Assembly (NCBI GenBank): GCA_904379015.1
Contig: CAJFHG010000004.1
Span: forward strand, 1-64,000
Reading direction: 5' to 3'
DNA length: 64,000 bases
Source: Candidatus Paralachnospira caecorum
Lineage (GTDB): Bacteria > Bacillota > Clostridia > Lachnospirales > Lachnospiraceae
Positions 8,118-16,399 of this stretch are shown piece after piece. Every line of letters begins with the position of its first letter. Within the stretch, counting starts at the first letter, position 1. The notes beneath the pieces are model-generated. The model saw only the letters and a list, made by a program, of their open reading frames with translations, was not told where the DNA came from and searched no databases. The translations under genes were made by a program, and so were the position numbers.

Positions 8118-9293
8118 CTACAGCTTTACCAGACCACACCAGAATCCAAAATTTTCTTCTCTGCGGCCGACGGCTCTCTTAAAATCCGGAAGTCCGAACA
8201 TGGACGCCATAAATTTTTCCTGCGGCTTAAAAATTCCGGGAACGCCCAGAATATACTGATATTCAGACTGAAATTTTTCTCTTCTCTCTCTGTATCTCCT
8301 GGCCAGGATCAGATACCGGTACTGATAATATCCGTGAAGGACAAAGCTGTTGTTTCCGTAAGTCCAGTTTTCTCTGGGAAGCCGCCCGATATCCTGCAGA
8401 TGGATCTGAAGGACCTCCCATCCGCCCTCTGCCAGGACCGGCTTCCTGGGAAAGATCTTTTTCAGACTGTCCCACAGGGGAAGCTCCATAAATCCCTCGC
8501 GATAATAGAACTGGTCCGGCATCCGTCCCTTCCATTCCGGCGTGTCCGGCACTTTTTCCCCGGAGCCATACTCCGGTTCCCGGTCCGGCGCCCGCTCATG
8601 TTCCTCCAGAACAGGCGCCTCCGCTGCCGCCGCCGCTTCCGCAGATTCCAGAAACGCGTCTTCTGACGGCGTTCCCGCGAAGACGGCTGCCGGCTCTGAT
8701 TCGGCTTCTGCCGCCAGTTCTGCTTCCGCTTCTGCTCCGGTTTCCGCCTCCGGTTCTGCTCCAGTTTCCGTCTCCGGTTCTGCTTCCGCCTCTGCTTCGG
8801 TTTCCGCTTCTGCTCCGGTCTCTGTTTCCGGTTCTGCCACCTGCGCGGCCTTCAGCATCAGCTGCCCTGCGGAGAATCCGTCTTTTCCGGCCTCCGGCGC
8901 CTGCTTCAGGGCGGAAATATGTATGATCGTATCATCCCATGTGGTCAGATAAGCCTTTCTGGCCGAAATCCCGCTTCTCAGATAAAGGCCTCTGATAAAA
9001 TCCAGCCCCAGTCCGGTTCCGCCCAGATCGTCCTCTTTCTTTCCAAATACAGCTTCCCCGACACCGCCGCGCACCGGGATCTTTCCAATGGGTACCAGCA
9101 GGAAGCCGCCGGAAACGCAGCCGTATCCGTACAGGTCCAGTTCCTGTCCGCTGCATTCATAAGCGCCTTTGATGCTGATGCTGATCCTGCACTGACCGCT
9201 CCGCGCCTCAATTTTGGCAAATCCCACATTTTTGGTCTTCATATCGCCTTCATAGGCATATATATATGAAATGAACCTTCTATATTCTGCCAC
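8118..9293 (-). CDS. DUF6128 domain protein with hypervariable Glu/Ala/Thr linker
   Basis: A 391-residue protein. An N-terminal beta-rich module (about 1-135, with YAYEGDMKTKNVGFAKIEAR) and a C-terminal module (about 275-391, with MPDQFYYREGF, GRLPRENW and NNSFVLHGYYQYRYLILAR) match what I recall as DUF6128, common in Lachnospiraceae and uncharacterised. Between them lies an acidic linker (about 150-230) of degenerate ETGAEAE-type repeats. Start is GTG at 9293 with AAGGAG eight bases upstream. No signal peptide or TM, so probably cytoplasmic or a spore/forespore protein. Location between rsmA and yyaC hints at sporulation, which is inference. Confidence 0.72.
   Translation of the reverse strand: MAEYRRFISYIYAYEGDMKTKNVGFAKIEARSGQCRISISIKGAYECSGQELDLYGYGCVSGGFLLVPIGKIPVRGGVGEAVFGKKEDDLGGTGLGLDFIRGLYLRSGISARKAYLTTWDDTIIHISALKQAPEAGKDGFSAGQLMLKAAQVAEPETETGAEAETEAEAEAEPETETGAEPEAETGAEAEAELAAEAESEPAAVFAGTPSEDAFLESAEAAAAAEAPVLEEHERAPDREPEYGSGEKVPDTPEWKGRMPDQFYYREGFMELPLWDSLKKIFPRKPVLAEGGWEVLQIHLQDIGRLPRENWTYGNNSFVLHGYYQYRYLILARRYRERREKFQSEYQYILGVPGIFKPQEKFMASMFGLPDFKRAVGRREENFGFWCGLVKL
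8695..8840. repeat. Degenerate short tandem repeats inside the DUF6128 gene
   Basis: Repeated units built from GGTTCTGCTCC, GTTTCCGCCTCC and GCTTCTGCT variants run about 145 bases. They encode the Glu/Ala/Thr/Gly linker. The frame is kept throughout because the units are multiples of three, so strains probably differ in copy number. Confidence 0.7.
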
Positions 9294-9389
9294 ATTACCA
9301 CTCCTTCCTCTCTATTCTATGCCGCGCCGCGGCCGAATATTCCTTTTTGTGGCATCTATGGCAGAAATTTTCACATCACAGAAAAACCG

Positions 9390-10259
9390 TCACTTCTGCT
9401 CCCCGGCAAGCAGATCGCTGAGTTTCGCGAACTGCTCCAGGCTCAGCGCCTCTCCCCGGACGGAAGGCGGCAGCTCCATTGCCTCCAGCGCCCGCGCAAT
9501 CTCCTCCTTGGCAAAGGGAAGCGCTCCGGCGTTCGCGAGGCTGTTCTGAAGCGTTTTCCTCCGCTGGTTGAAGGCCGCCCTGATCAGCCGGAACAGCAGC
9601 GCTTCATCTTTTACCTCCACCGGAGGCTTTTTGTGGCGCGTAAGACGGATTACCGAGGATCCCACCTTGGGACGGGGTATAAAACAGTTAGGCGGCACAT
9701 GCGCCGCCACATAAGGTTCCGCGTAATACTGGACCGCCAGCGACAGCGCTCCGTAGTCCTTGCTTCCGGGACCGGTCTGCATCCGGTCCGCCACCTCCTT
9801 CTGCACCATGACAGTGATGCTCTCCAGAGGCACATGGCTCTCAAACAGCCCCATGATAATGGGCGTGGTGATATAGTAGGGCAGGTTTGCCACCACCTTG
9901 ATGGGTCTCCCCCCGTTCTTCTCCTCAGCCAGCTTCGCCACATCCACTTTGAGAATGTCCTCGTTGATGACGGTCACGTTATCATAGTCCGCCAGGGTCT
10001 CTTCCAGGATCGGGATCAGATTTCTGTCGATCTCCACGGCACAGACTTCCCTCGCGGCTTCCGCCAGATACTGGGTCATGGTTCCGATCCCCGGCCCGAT
10101 CTCCAGGACAAAATCCTCCTTTGTCACTCCCGATGCCCGGATGATCTTCTCCAGGACATGGGGATCAATGAGAAAATTCTGTCCGAATTTTTTCTGAAAA
10201 ACAAATTCATATTTCTGCAAAACCGCAATGCTATTCTTGGGAATGCCCAGATTTGCCAT
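9390..10259 (-). CDS. rsmA: 16S rRNA (A1518/A1519-N6) dimethyltransferase RsmA
   Basis: A 289-residue SAM-dependent methyltransferase with KKFGQNFLID at the N-terminus, SAM motif I (FVLEIGPGIGTMTQYLAE, about 60-77), the acidic VCAVEIDRNLIP, the catalytic NLPYYITTPI (motif IV, about 127-136) and a C-terminal helical domain with FNQRRKTLQNSL. It dimethylates two adenines of the 3' hairpin of 16S rRNA (kasugamycin sensitivity when lost). GGAAGGAACC precedes the ATG. It follows tatD by 54 bases, a frequent pairing in Firmicutes. Confidence 0.97.
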   Translation of the reverse strand: MANLGIPKNSIAVLQKYEFVFQKKFGQNFLIDPHVLEKIIRASGVTKEDFVLEIGPGIGTMTQYLAEAAREVCAVEIDRNLIPILEETLADYDNVTVINEDILKVDVAKLAEEKNGGRPIKVVANLPYYITTPIIMGLFESHVPLESITVMVQKEVADRMQTGPGSKDYGALSLAVQYYAEPYVAAHVPPNCFIPRPKVGSSVIRLTRHKKPPVEVKDEALLFRLIRAAFNQRRKTLQNSLANAGALPFAKEEIARALEAMELPPSVRGEALSLEQFAKLSDLLAGEQK

Positions 10260-10313
10260 GGTTCCTTCCTCTCCTCTTTCTCATCCGCGTCCGCGCGGTA
10301 TCTTCCCGCGGCC

Positions 10314-11087
10314 TTATGCCTCCTCCAGCCGGTAGAAGCGGCAGGCGTTTTCATATGTGACCGCCTCTGCCTCTTCCCTGGAAATGCCTTTCAGCTGCGC
10401 CACAGTCTCCGCCACATAGGACAGATTGGCCGAATCATTGCGTTTGCCCCGGTAAGGCACCGGCGCCAGATAAGGGCAGTCTGTCTCCAGGAGCATCTGA
10501 GAAAGGGGCATATACTGAACGACTTCCTTCAGCTTCTTCGCGTTGGCGAAGGTCACAACGCCGCCAATGCCGAGATAATGTCCCATATTCAGATATTCTC
10601 TGGCCATTTCCACTCCATAGGAAAAGCAATGGATCACGGCACTGAGCTCAGAGCCTCCGGCGGCCCGGATCATATCCAGCGTATCTCTGGCCGCCTCCCG
10701 GCTGTGGATCACCACGGGCAGGCGCTTTTCCGCAGCCAGGGCAAGCTGGCGCTCAAACCATTTTTTCTGAACTGCTTTATCCGGTTCCGGCCAGTGATAG
10801 TCAAGGCCGATCTCTCCCACCGCCACCATTTTGGGATTCCGGAACGCTTCCCCGATGCGGGAGAAATTTTCTTCGGTCAGCGCCCCTGTATCGCTGGGAT
10901 GGACTCCGGCAGCCCCGTACAGAAACGGATACTGTCCGGTCAGCGCTTCCGTGCGGCCGATCGATTCCAGATCCGAGCTGATATTGACCACGCGCCCGAT
11001 TCCCTTTTCTTTCAGAGAACACAGAAGGCTTTCTCTGTCCTGGTCAAAGGCTTTGTCGTCATAATGAGCATGGCTGTCAAAAATCAT
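10314..11087 (-). CDS. TatD family metal-dependent DNase/hydrolase
   Basis: A 257-residue TIM-barrel hydrolase with the metal ligands expected of TatD: the N-terminal HAHYDD, GEIGLDYHW (bridging Glu), VIHSREA, VIHCFSYG and the final ETDCPYLAP Asp. TatD proteins are 3'-5' exo-DNases implicated in DNA repair. The start at 11087 has GGGGAGGAGGCAGAGT directly upstream; the frame is open to 11111. It overlaps the preceding DUF4867 gene by 11 bases, so the two are translated together. Confidence 0.93.
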   Translation of the reverse strand: MIFDSHAHYDDKAFDQDRESLLCSLKEKGIGRVVNISSDLESIGRTEALTGQYPFLYGAAGVHPSDTGALTEENFSRIGEAFRNPKMVAVGEIGLDYHWPEPDKAVQKKWFERQLALAAEKRLPVVIHSREAARDTLDMIRAAGGSELSAVIHCFSYGVEMAREYLNMGHYLGIGGVVTFANAKKLKEVVQYMPLSQMLLETDCPYLAPVPYRGKRNDSANLSYVAETVAQLKGISREEAEAVTYENACRFYRLEEA

Positions 11088-11721
11088 ACTCTGCCTCCTC
11101 CCCGATCTCAATGATGTCCCCCTTCAGTCCCGGATAATAGGCTTCTCCGCTTAAAGGATGGGTCAGCACCCATTTGTTTTTCATGGAAAGCATGCAGTCC
11201 TCTTCCGTCGCGAACCGGTCCGTCCTTCTCTCCGGAAGCTCTGTATTGGTCCCCTCCGGAAGTATGACCACGCTGCAGAACCCGTCCGCCTTCACACTGC
11301 AGGGCGCATAGTGCAGCGTGCTGCTGTAAAACAGATACACAGTGCCTTCCGGCACAAAATAAGCCTCTGCCCTGGCCAGGTCAAAGCTTCCCGCGCTGTC
11401 CATGTCCGCCCGGCTCCCCACCACCACGATCAGATCAGAAGCGGCAATGTTCACTTCCTCGCTGCGGTGATATTCCAGGGTATCCGCCTTCCGGTTCCTG
11501 CCGGCGCAGTATCCCACCTCCACCGGCATCCCGCCGTACACCAGACGGCGGATCTTTCTGCTCGCCTCCAGGGCTTCCGCCTCCGGCACGGAGGGCACGT
11601 ATTCCACCTGATCTGTCACCGGCACAGTCTTTGCCCAGTCCACCAGAGAAGACACGTCGATTCCCTTTATGACGGTGCCGAATTTTCTGAATCTCCTGTC
11701 TGCTATATTTCTGATCTTCAT
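11077..11721 (-). CDS. DUF4867 family cupin-like protein
   Basis: A 214-residue protein recognised as DUF4867 from the N-terminal KIRNIADRRFRKFGTVIKG, GGMPVEVGYCAGRN, EYHRSEEVNIAASDLIVVVG and the cupin-like VPEGTVYLFYSSTLHYAPC. The His/Glu/His arrangement suggests a double-stranded beta-helix metal site, and the family context suggests sugar isomerisation or sensing, but no activity is established. ATG at 11721 is preferred over the open frame to 11766 because family members begin with MKI. It lies about 100 bases downstream of metG on the same strand. Confidence 0.8.
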   Translation of the reverse strand: MKIRNIADRRFRKFGTVIKGIDVSSLVDWAKTVPVTDQVEYVPSVPEAEALEASRKIRRLVYGGMPVEVGYCAGRNRKADTLEYHRSEEVNIAASDLIVVVGSRADMDSAGSFDLARAEAYFVPEGTVYLFYSSTLHYAPCSVKADGFCSVVILPEGTNTELPERRTDRFATEEDCMLSMKNKWVLTHPLSGEAYYPGLKGDIIEIGEEAEYDF

Positions 11722-11767
11722 GATTGTCTGTCCATCTCCATTCTGCAGCTTTCCCGCGAAAGCCAAT

Positions 11768-11800
11768 CGGGCAGTTTACCGCAAAAGTAAGCTGCCCGTT
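11768..11800. terminator. Hairpin between metG and the DUF4867 gene
   Basis: CGGGCAG and CTGCCCG arms enclose a smaller TAC/GTA pairing. The plus side is followed by TTTCTCTTT, but on the minus strand, where the genes run, there is no long T-run. It may only weaken read-through from metG. Confidence 0.35.
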
Positions 11801-11822
11801 TCTCTTTGACTTGTTTATCGTA

Positions 11823-13781
11823 TCAGCAGATTTCCGCTCCGGAGGGCATGTCCCTGTCCGGAGTCATCAGCGCGAGATTTCCCTCCGCGTCCTCCGCGCA
11901 CAGCAGCATGCCTTCAGAAAGAACGCCTGCCAGCTTCGCCGGCTTCAGATTGGTCACGACCATGACCTTTTTGCCTACCATCTCCTCCGGGGTATAATGG
12001 TTCCTGATCCCCGATACGATCTGGCGGACCTGACTGCCGATCTTTACCTGGGAACAGAGAAGCTTTTTCGATTTCTTCACTGCCTCGCAGGCAATGACCT
12101 GACCCACCTGGAACTGAAGCTTTCCAAAATCCTCGATGGTGACTTCCGGCTTCGCCTCGATGTCAATGCCGGGATCCTCTTTTTCCTCCGGCTCTTCCTC
12201 ATGGGCCGCTCCGAATTTCGCTTCCACATCCGCCAGCACCTCTTTAAGATCCAGACGCGCGAACAGGATCTCCGGTTTCTCCGTCACCCTGTTTCCGGAA
12301 GGATAAACGTTGAATTCCTTCATCTCATCCAGGCTGAGCTTGACGCCGCCGGTCTGGGCGAGGATCTTCTTCGATGTGGAGGGCATGAAGGATTCCAGCA
12401 GGCTCGCCCCGATGCAGATGCCGCAGGCCAGGTTATAAAGCACTGTGGCCAGCCTGGGTTTTTTCTCCTCTTCCTTCGCCAGCGCCCAGGGCATGGTCTC
12501 GTCAATATATTTATTGCAGCGCTTAAACAGCGCGAAGATCTCGCTGATCGCGTCGGCCACCCGCAGCTCGTTCATCTTCGCGTCGACCTTTTTGACCGCC
12601 TCCAGCACCACGGCCTTCAGATCATCGTCCACCGGCTCCGACACGCCTGTATTTTCCACAACGCCGCCGAAATACTTGTTGGACATGGAAATCGTCCGGT
12701 TCACCAGATTACCCAGAGTATTGGCCAGATCGGAATTGAGACGCTCCACCATCAGCTCCCACGAGATCACGCCGTCATTGTCGAAGGGCATCTCGTGAAG
12801 TACAAAATAACGGACCGCGTCCACGCCGAAATACTCCGCCAGGTCGTCGGCATAAAGGACGTTGCCCTTGGATTTGCTCATCTTTCCGTCGCCCTGCAGA
12901 AGCCAGGGATGTCCGAATACCTGCTTCGGCAGCGGCAGTCCCAGCGCCATCAGGAAAATGGGCCAGTAAATGGTGTGGAACCGGATGATGTCTTTGCCGA
13001 TCAGATGCAGGTCGGCAGGCCAGTATTTGGCGAACAGGTCGCCGCTCTCCCCGCCGCAGTCATAGCCGAGTCCCGTGATGTAGTTGGTCAGCGCGTCCAG
13101 CCAAACATAGATCACATGCTTATCGTCAAAATCCACCGGAATGCCCCATTTAAAGGATGTCCGGGATACGCACAGATCCTGAAGGCCCGGAAGCAGGAAA
13201 TTATTCATCATCTCGTTCTTTCTCGCCACCGGCTGGATGAACTCGGGATGCTCATTGATATATTCGATCAGCCTGGGGGCATATTTGCTCATCCTGAAGA
13301 AATAAGCCTCTTCCTTCGCGGGCTGCACCTCGCGCCCGCAGTCGGGGCACTTCCCGTCCACCAGCTGGGACTCCGTGAAAAAGGACTCGCAGGGTGTGCA
13401 GTAAAGTCCCTCATAATACCCTTTGTAAATATCGCCCTGATCATACAGCTTTTTGAAGATCTTCTGAACCTGCTTTTCATGATCCACATCGGTGGTGCGG
13501 ATGAATTTATCATAAGAGGTGTCCATCAGATCCCAGATCCGTCTGATCTCACCGGCCACCCGGTCAACAAACTCCTTCGGCGTCACGCCGGCCTCCTGGG
13601 CCTTCAGCTCGATCTTCTGCCCGTGCTCGTCCGTACCGGTCTGGAACCGCACGTCATATCCCTGCTCTCTTTTATAGCGGGCAATGCTGTCAGCCAGAAC
13701 GATCTCATAAGTGTTTCCGATATGCGGCTTGCCTGAAGTATAGGCGATCGCCGTCGTAATATAATAAGGTGTTTTTGCCAT
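11823..13781 (-). CDS. metG: Methionine-tRNA ligase, long form with C-terminal tRNA-binding domain
   Basis: A 652-residue class-I aminoacyl-tRNA synthetase. The HIGH-type motif is HIGN at residues 20-23, the zinc-binding insertion has CTPC and CPDC pairs (about 127-147), and the signature KMSKS is near residue 300. A C-terminal tRNA-binding OB fold (about 545-652) starts near VTIEDFGKLQFQVGQVIACE. It charges initiator and elongator tRNA-Met. GGAGGG precedes the ATG by seven bases. I looked for a T-box leader and found none in the 170-base upstream region. Confidence 0.98.
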   Translation of the reverse strand: MAKTPYYITTAIAYTSGKPHIGNTYEIVLADSIARYKREQGYDVRFQTGTDEHGQKIELKAQEAGVTPKEFVDRVAGEIRRIWDLMDTSYDKFIRTTDVDHEKQVQKIFKKLYDQGDIYKGYYEGLYCTPCESFFTESQLVDGKCPDCGREVQPAKEEAYFFRMSKYAPRLIEYINEHPEFIQPVARKNEMMNNFLLPGLQDLCVSRTSFKWGIPVDFDDKHVIYVWLDALTNYITGLGYDCGGESGDLFAKYWPADLHLIGKDIIRFHTIYWPIFLMALGLPLPKQVFGHPWLLQGDGKMSKSKGNVLYADDLAEYFGVDAVRYFVLHEMPFDNDGVISWELMVERLNSDLANTLGNLVNRTISMSNKYFGGVVENTGVSEPVDDDLKAVVLEAVKKVDAKMNELRVADAISEIFALFKRCNKYIDETMPWALAKEEEKKPRLATVLYNLACGICIGASLLESFMPSTSKKILAQTGGVKLSLDEMKEFNVYPSGNRVTEKPEILFARLDLKEVLADVEAKFGAAHEEEPEEKEDPGIDIEAKPEVTIEDFGKLQFQVGQVIACEAVKKSKKLLCSQVKIGSQVRQIVSGIRNHYTPEEMVGKKVMVVTNLKPAKLAGVLSEGMLLCAEDAEGNLALMTPDRDMPSGAEIC

Positions 13782-13812
13782 CTTTGTCCCTCCATCACAT
13801 CAGACTGTTTTG

Positions 13813-13841
13813 ATTATAGTATATTTAAAATTCAAAGTAAA
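13813..13841 (-). promoter_or_regulatory. Sigma-A-type promoter of metG
   Basis: On the minus strand, TTTACT (13836-13841), a 17-base AT-rich spacer and TATAAT (13813-13818), about 30 bases before the metG start. It is back to back with the DUF885 promoter. Confidence 0.65.
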
Positions 13842-13849
13842 GGGATTAA

Positions 13850-13879
13850 TTGGACATTTGCCCAGGCACACGATATAAT
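13850..13879 (+). promoter_or_regulatory. Sigma-A-type promoter of the DUF885 lipoprotein gene
   Basis: TTGGAC (13850-13855), 18-base spacer, TATAAT (13874-13879). The gene starts at 13952, leaving a leader of about 65 bases with GGGGAGG ahead of the ATG. Confidence 0.65.
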
Positions 13880-13951
13880 GGATTTATATACTATTCCGGA
13901 CACAGGATGAATATCTTTAAAAAGATACCACGATTTGTGGGGAGGTAATCT

Positions 13952-15838
13952 ATGAAAAAACGGCTTGTCCGCCTGCTCGCGCTTCTTCTGACCATCTCGC
14001 TGCTTCTGCCCGCCGGCTGCGCGCGGACACCGGACAGCGGTACTTCCGGTGAAAGTGAAAACATCATTGCCGAAAGCGGCGGGTCCGCCGGGGACAGCAC
14101 TGCCGGAAGCAGCGCTCCTGACGCGTCCTCCGCGTCTTCCTCCGGGGAAACAGCTCCCTTTGACGACTCGGAGCACCGGAAATTCCAGGCGTTCACAAAT
14201 GAACTGTTCCTGGAATCGGTGGCGGCGGATACCGTCACCCTCCATTATACGCTGGCGCATCCGGAGCAGTACGGGATCACGGACTATGAGATCACGCTGG
14301 GCTCCCCCGACAGCGGTTCCTCAGAGCAGAACACGCGGGAAATGCAGGCCGCCCTGAATACCCTGGTCTCTTTTCAGTATGAAAAGCTTCCGGAGGACGA
14401 CAGGCTGACCTTTGATGTTCTGAAGGATTATCTGGAAACAGGCCTGGAAGGAACGGAGTTTCTCTATTATGAGGACCTGTTCGCGCCGATCTCGGGACTG
14501 CAGGGCAATCTGCCCATCGTCATGTCAGAATATACCTTCCGCACGGAGCGGGATATCACCGACTATCTGGCTTTGCTGGAACAAATTCCCGCCTACCTGG
14601 ACGCAGCCGCCGATTATGAACGTACAAGGGCCGGCAAGGGCTTCGTCATGCCGTCCGGCTGCATCGGGGACGTGATCGAAGCCTGCACGGACTTTGTCAG
14701 CGCCGGCAGTGAAAATATGATGATCTCCACCTTCAATGAACGGCTGGATGCCTTTGAAGGCCTGGACGAGGATCAGAAGGCGGCCTGGAAGGCACAGAAT
14801 GAGGAAGCCGTGACCACGCTGATCTTTCCCGCCTACAGGAAACTCATCCGCTGTCTCCAGGAGATCCGGAGCGCGGAAGCCGGCAGCGGAGGACTCTGCA
14901 CCCTCCCCCGGGGAACAGAATATTATTCCTGGCTGATCCGGACTCTGGTCGGCTCCGGCCACACTCCCGAGGAGCTGATCCTTCTGACAGAGGACCGGGT
15001 CGATACCCAGGTCCAGGAGCTGTATCTGCTTCTGGCCGGCTCTCCGGAGCTGGCGGAATGCGTTCAGGATCCGCCTGCTGACGGACGCACGCCGGATGAA
15101 ATGCTGCAGTTCCTGAAATCTGCCATTTCCGGGGATTATCCGGCGCTTCCCACTGAGACTTCCTATGAGATCAAATATGTTCCGGAATCCATGGAGGCCA
15201 GCTCCAGCCCTGCTTTTTACATGATCCCGCCCATCGACGATCCCGGGGAAAACACCATTTACATCAACAACGGCGGCACCGGCATCGGCTCTCTGTTTTC
15301 CACCCTGGCCCATGAAGGCTATCCCGGCCATCTGTACCAGACCGTATACGCCTCCTGCGTCCTGGAAAATCCCATCCGCCACATCCTCGATTACCAGGGC
15401 TACACCGAAGGATGGGCGCTCTACGTGGAGCATGAGACCTACGATCTGAATGAACTCTATACAGAGCAGGCCGACGGCCTGGCCCGGGTCTGGTCCCTGA
15501 ATTCTTCTATCTCTCTTGGTGTCTACGCGCTTCTGGACCTGAACATCCATTACAATGGCTGGACAAAGGACCAGGCCGCCGAATTCATCGAACAGTATTT
15601 CGGCCCCCAGGACGATGAGATCCTTTCTGAGATGTACGATACCATTGTCAGTGAACCGGCCTATTATCTGAAATACTATGTGGGATATCTGGAGATCCTT
15701 CTCCTGCGGGAGAAGGCCGAAGCGCGCCTGGAAGAAGATTTTGACCTGAAGGAATTCCACAAATTCCTGCTGGATATGGGCCCCTGCCCGTTCCCCGTCA
15801 TCGACAAATATATGGAGAGCTGGATGTCAGGCCGATAA
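13952..15838 (+). CDS. DUF885 zinc peptidase lipoprotein
   Basis: A 628-residue exported lipoprotein. The signal peptide (about 1-22) ends in lipobox LPAGC with Cys23, followed by a Ser/Gly/Ala-rich tether to about residue 60. The DUF885 domain has the gluzincin-like signature HEGYPGH (His454, His460) and a downstream Glu (GYTEGWALYVEH, Glu486) expected to complete the zinc site. The family groups with M32/M3-like metallopeptidases; substrates are probably peptides outside the membrane. GGGGAGGTAATCT lies before the ATG. Its last 12 bases overlap the convergent metallopeptidase gene. Confidence 0.9.
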   Translation: MKKRLVRLLALLLTISLLLPAGCARTPDSGTSGESENIIAESGGSAGDSTAGSSAPDASSASSSGETAPFDDSEHRKFQAFTNELFLESVAADTVTLHYTLAHPEQYGITDYEITLGSPDSGSSEQNTREMQAALNTLVSFQYEKLPEDDRLTFDVLKDYLETGLEGTEFLYYEDLFAPISGLQGNLPIVMSEYTFRTERDITDYLALLEQIPAYLDAAADYERTRAGKGFVMPSGCIGDVIEACTDFVSAGSENMMISTFNERLDAFEGLDEDQKAAWKAQNEEAVTTLIFPAYRKLIRCLQEIRSAEAGSGGLCTLPRGTEYYSWLIRTLVGSGHTPEELILLTEDRVDTQVQELYLLLAGSPELAECVQDPPADGRTPDEMLQFLKSAISGDYPALPTETSYEIKYVPESMEASSSPAFYMIPPIDDPGENTIYINNGGTGIGSLFSTLAHEGYPGHLYQTVYASCVLENPIRHILDYQGYTEGWALYVEHETYDLNELYTEQADGLARVWSLNSSISLGVYALLDLNIHYNGWTKDQAAEFIEQYFGPQDDEILSEMYDTIVSEPAYYLKYYVGYLEILLLREKAEARLEEDFDLKEFHKFLLDMGPCPFPVIDKYMESWMSGR

Positions 15839-16399
15839 AAGCGCCCCTCCGTGCTCCCGAAGCCATTTCACGGCCCGGTCATAATCGGGGAGGATCTTTT
15901 CCACCTCCCTGTAAAACCGGGCCGAATGATTCATTTCTTTTCTGTGGCACAGCTCATGGACCACCACATATTCCCGGACAAATTCCGGCGCCAGCATCAG
16001 TCTCCAGTTGAAATTGAGATTTCCCGCCGCGCTGCAGCTTCCCCACCTTGTTTTCTGATCCCGTATGGTGATCCTTCCGTAGGAGACGCCGATGCGTCTG
16101 GCGTACCGTTCCGCCTGAAGGGCAAAATACCGTTTTGCCTCTTCCCGTTTTTCCGCCTGCTCCCGCTCCGAAAGAACACCCGGAGCCCCTCTGTTTTTCC
16201 GATATTCTTCCGCCTGTCTTCTTTTCTCCAGGACCCAGTCCTGCTTCTCCCGCAGAAACTGTTCCGCCGTTCCGACGGGACAGGCGGCCGGAATCCTGAG
16301 AACAACGCTTCCGTCCTGACGGACCTGAATAGCAATGGTTTTCCTTCTGCTCCGGATCACCGTATACGGAAACGGCACCGGTCTCTCCTGTCCTCTCAA
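15827..16399 (-). CDS. YgjP-like M48-type metallopeptidase
   Basis: A 190-residue protein with the YgjP/DUF45 layout: an N-terminal beta hairpin (VIRSRRKTIAIQVRQDG), the basic motif TRWGSC (about residue 120), then VVHELCHRKEMNHSARFY, in which HELCH supplies the HExxH zinc site and the later His the third ligand. The family resembles SprT-like peptidases; its biological substrate is not well defined. The ATG overlaps the transglutaminase stop in an ATGA junction, so it is translated as the last gene of the moxR operon. Confidence 0.88.
   Translation of the reverse strand: MRGQERPVPFPYTVIRSRRKTIAIQVRQDGSVVLRIPAACPVGTAEQFLREKQDWVLEKRRQAEEYRKNRGAPGVLSEREQAEKREEAKRYFALQAERYARRIGVSYGRITIRDQKTRWGSCSAAGNLNFNWRLMLAPEFVREYVVVHELCHRKEMNHSARFYREVEKILPDYDRAVKWLREHGGALLSA

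Noticed and set aside
11724..13736. 670-codon plus-strand open frame opposite metG
   Set aside because: No motifs, no ribosome binding site, fully antisense to metG.
13782..13951. T-box riboswitch for metG
   Set aside because: The upstream region is only 170 bases, is shared with a divergent promoter, and has no T-box consensus, specifier stem or terminator.
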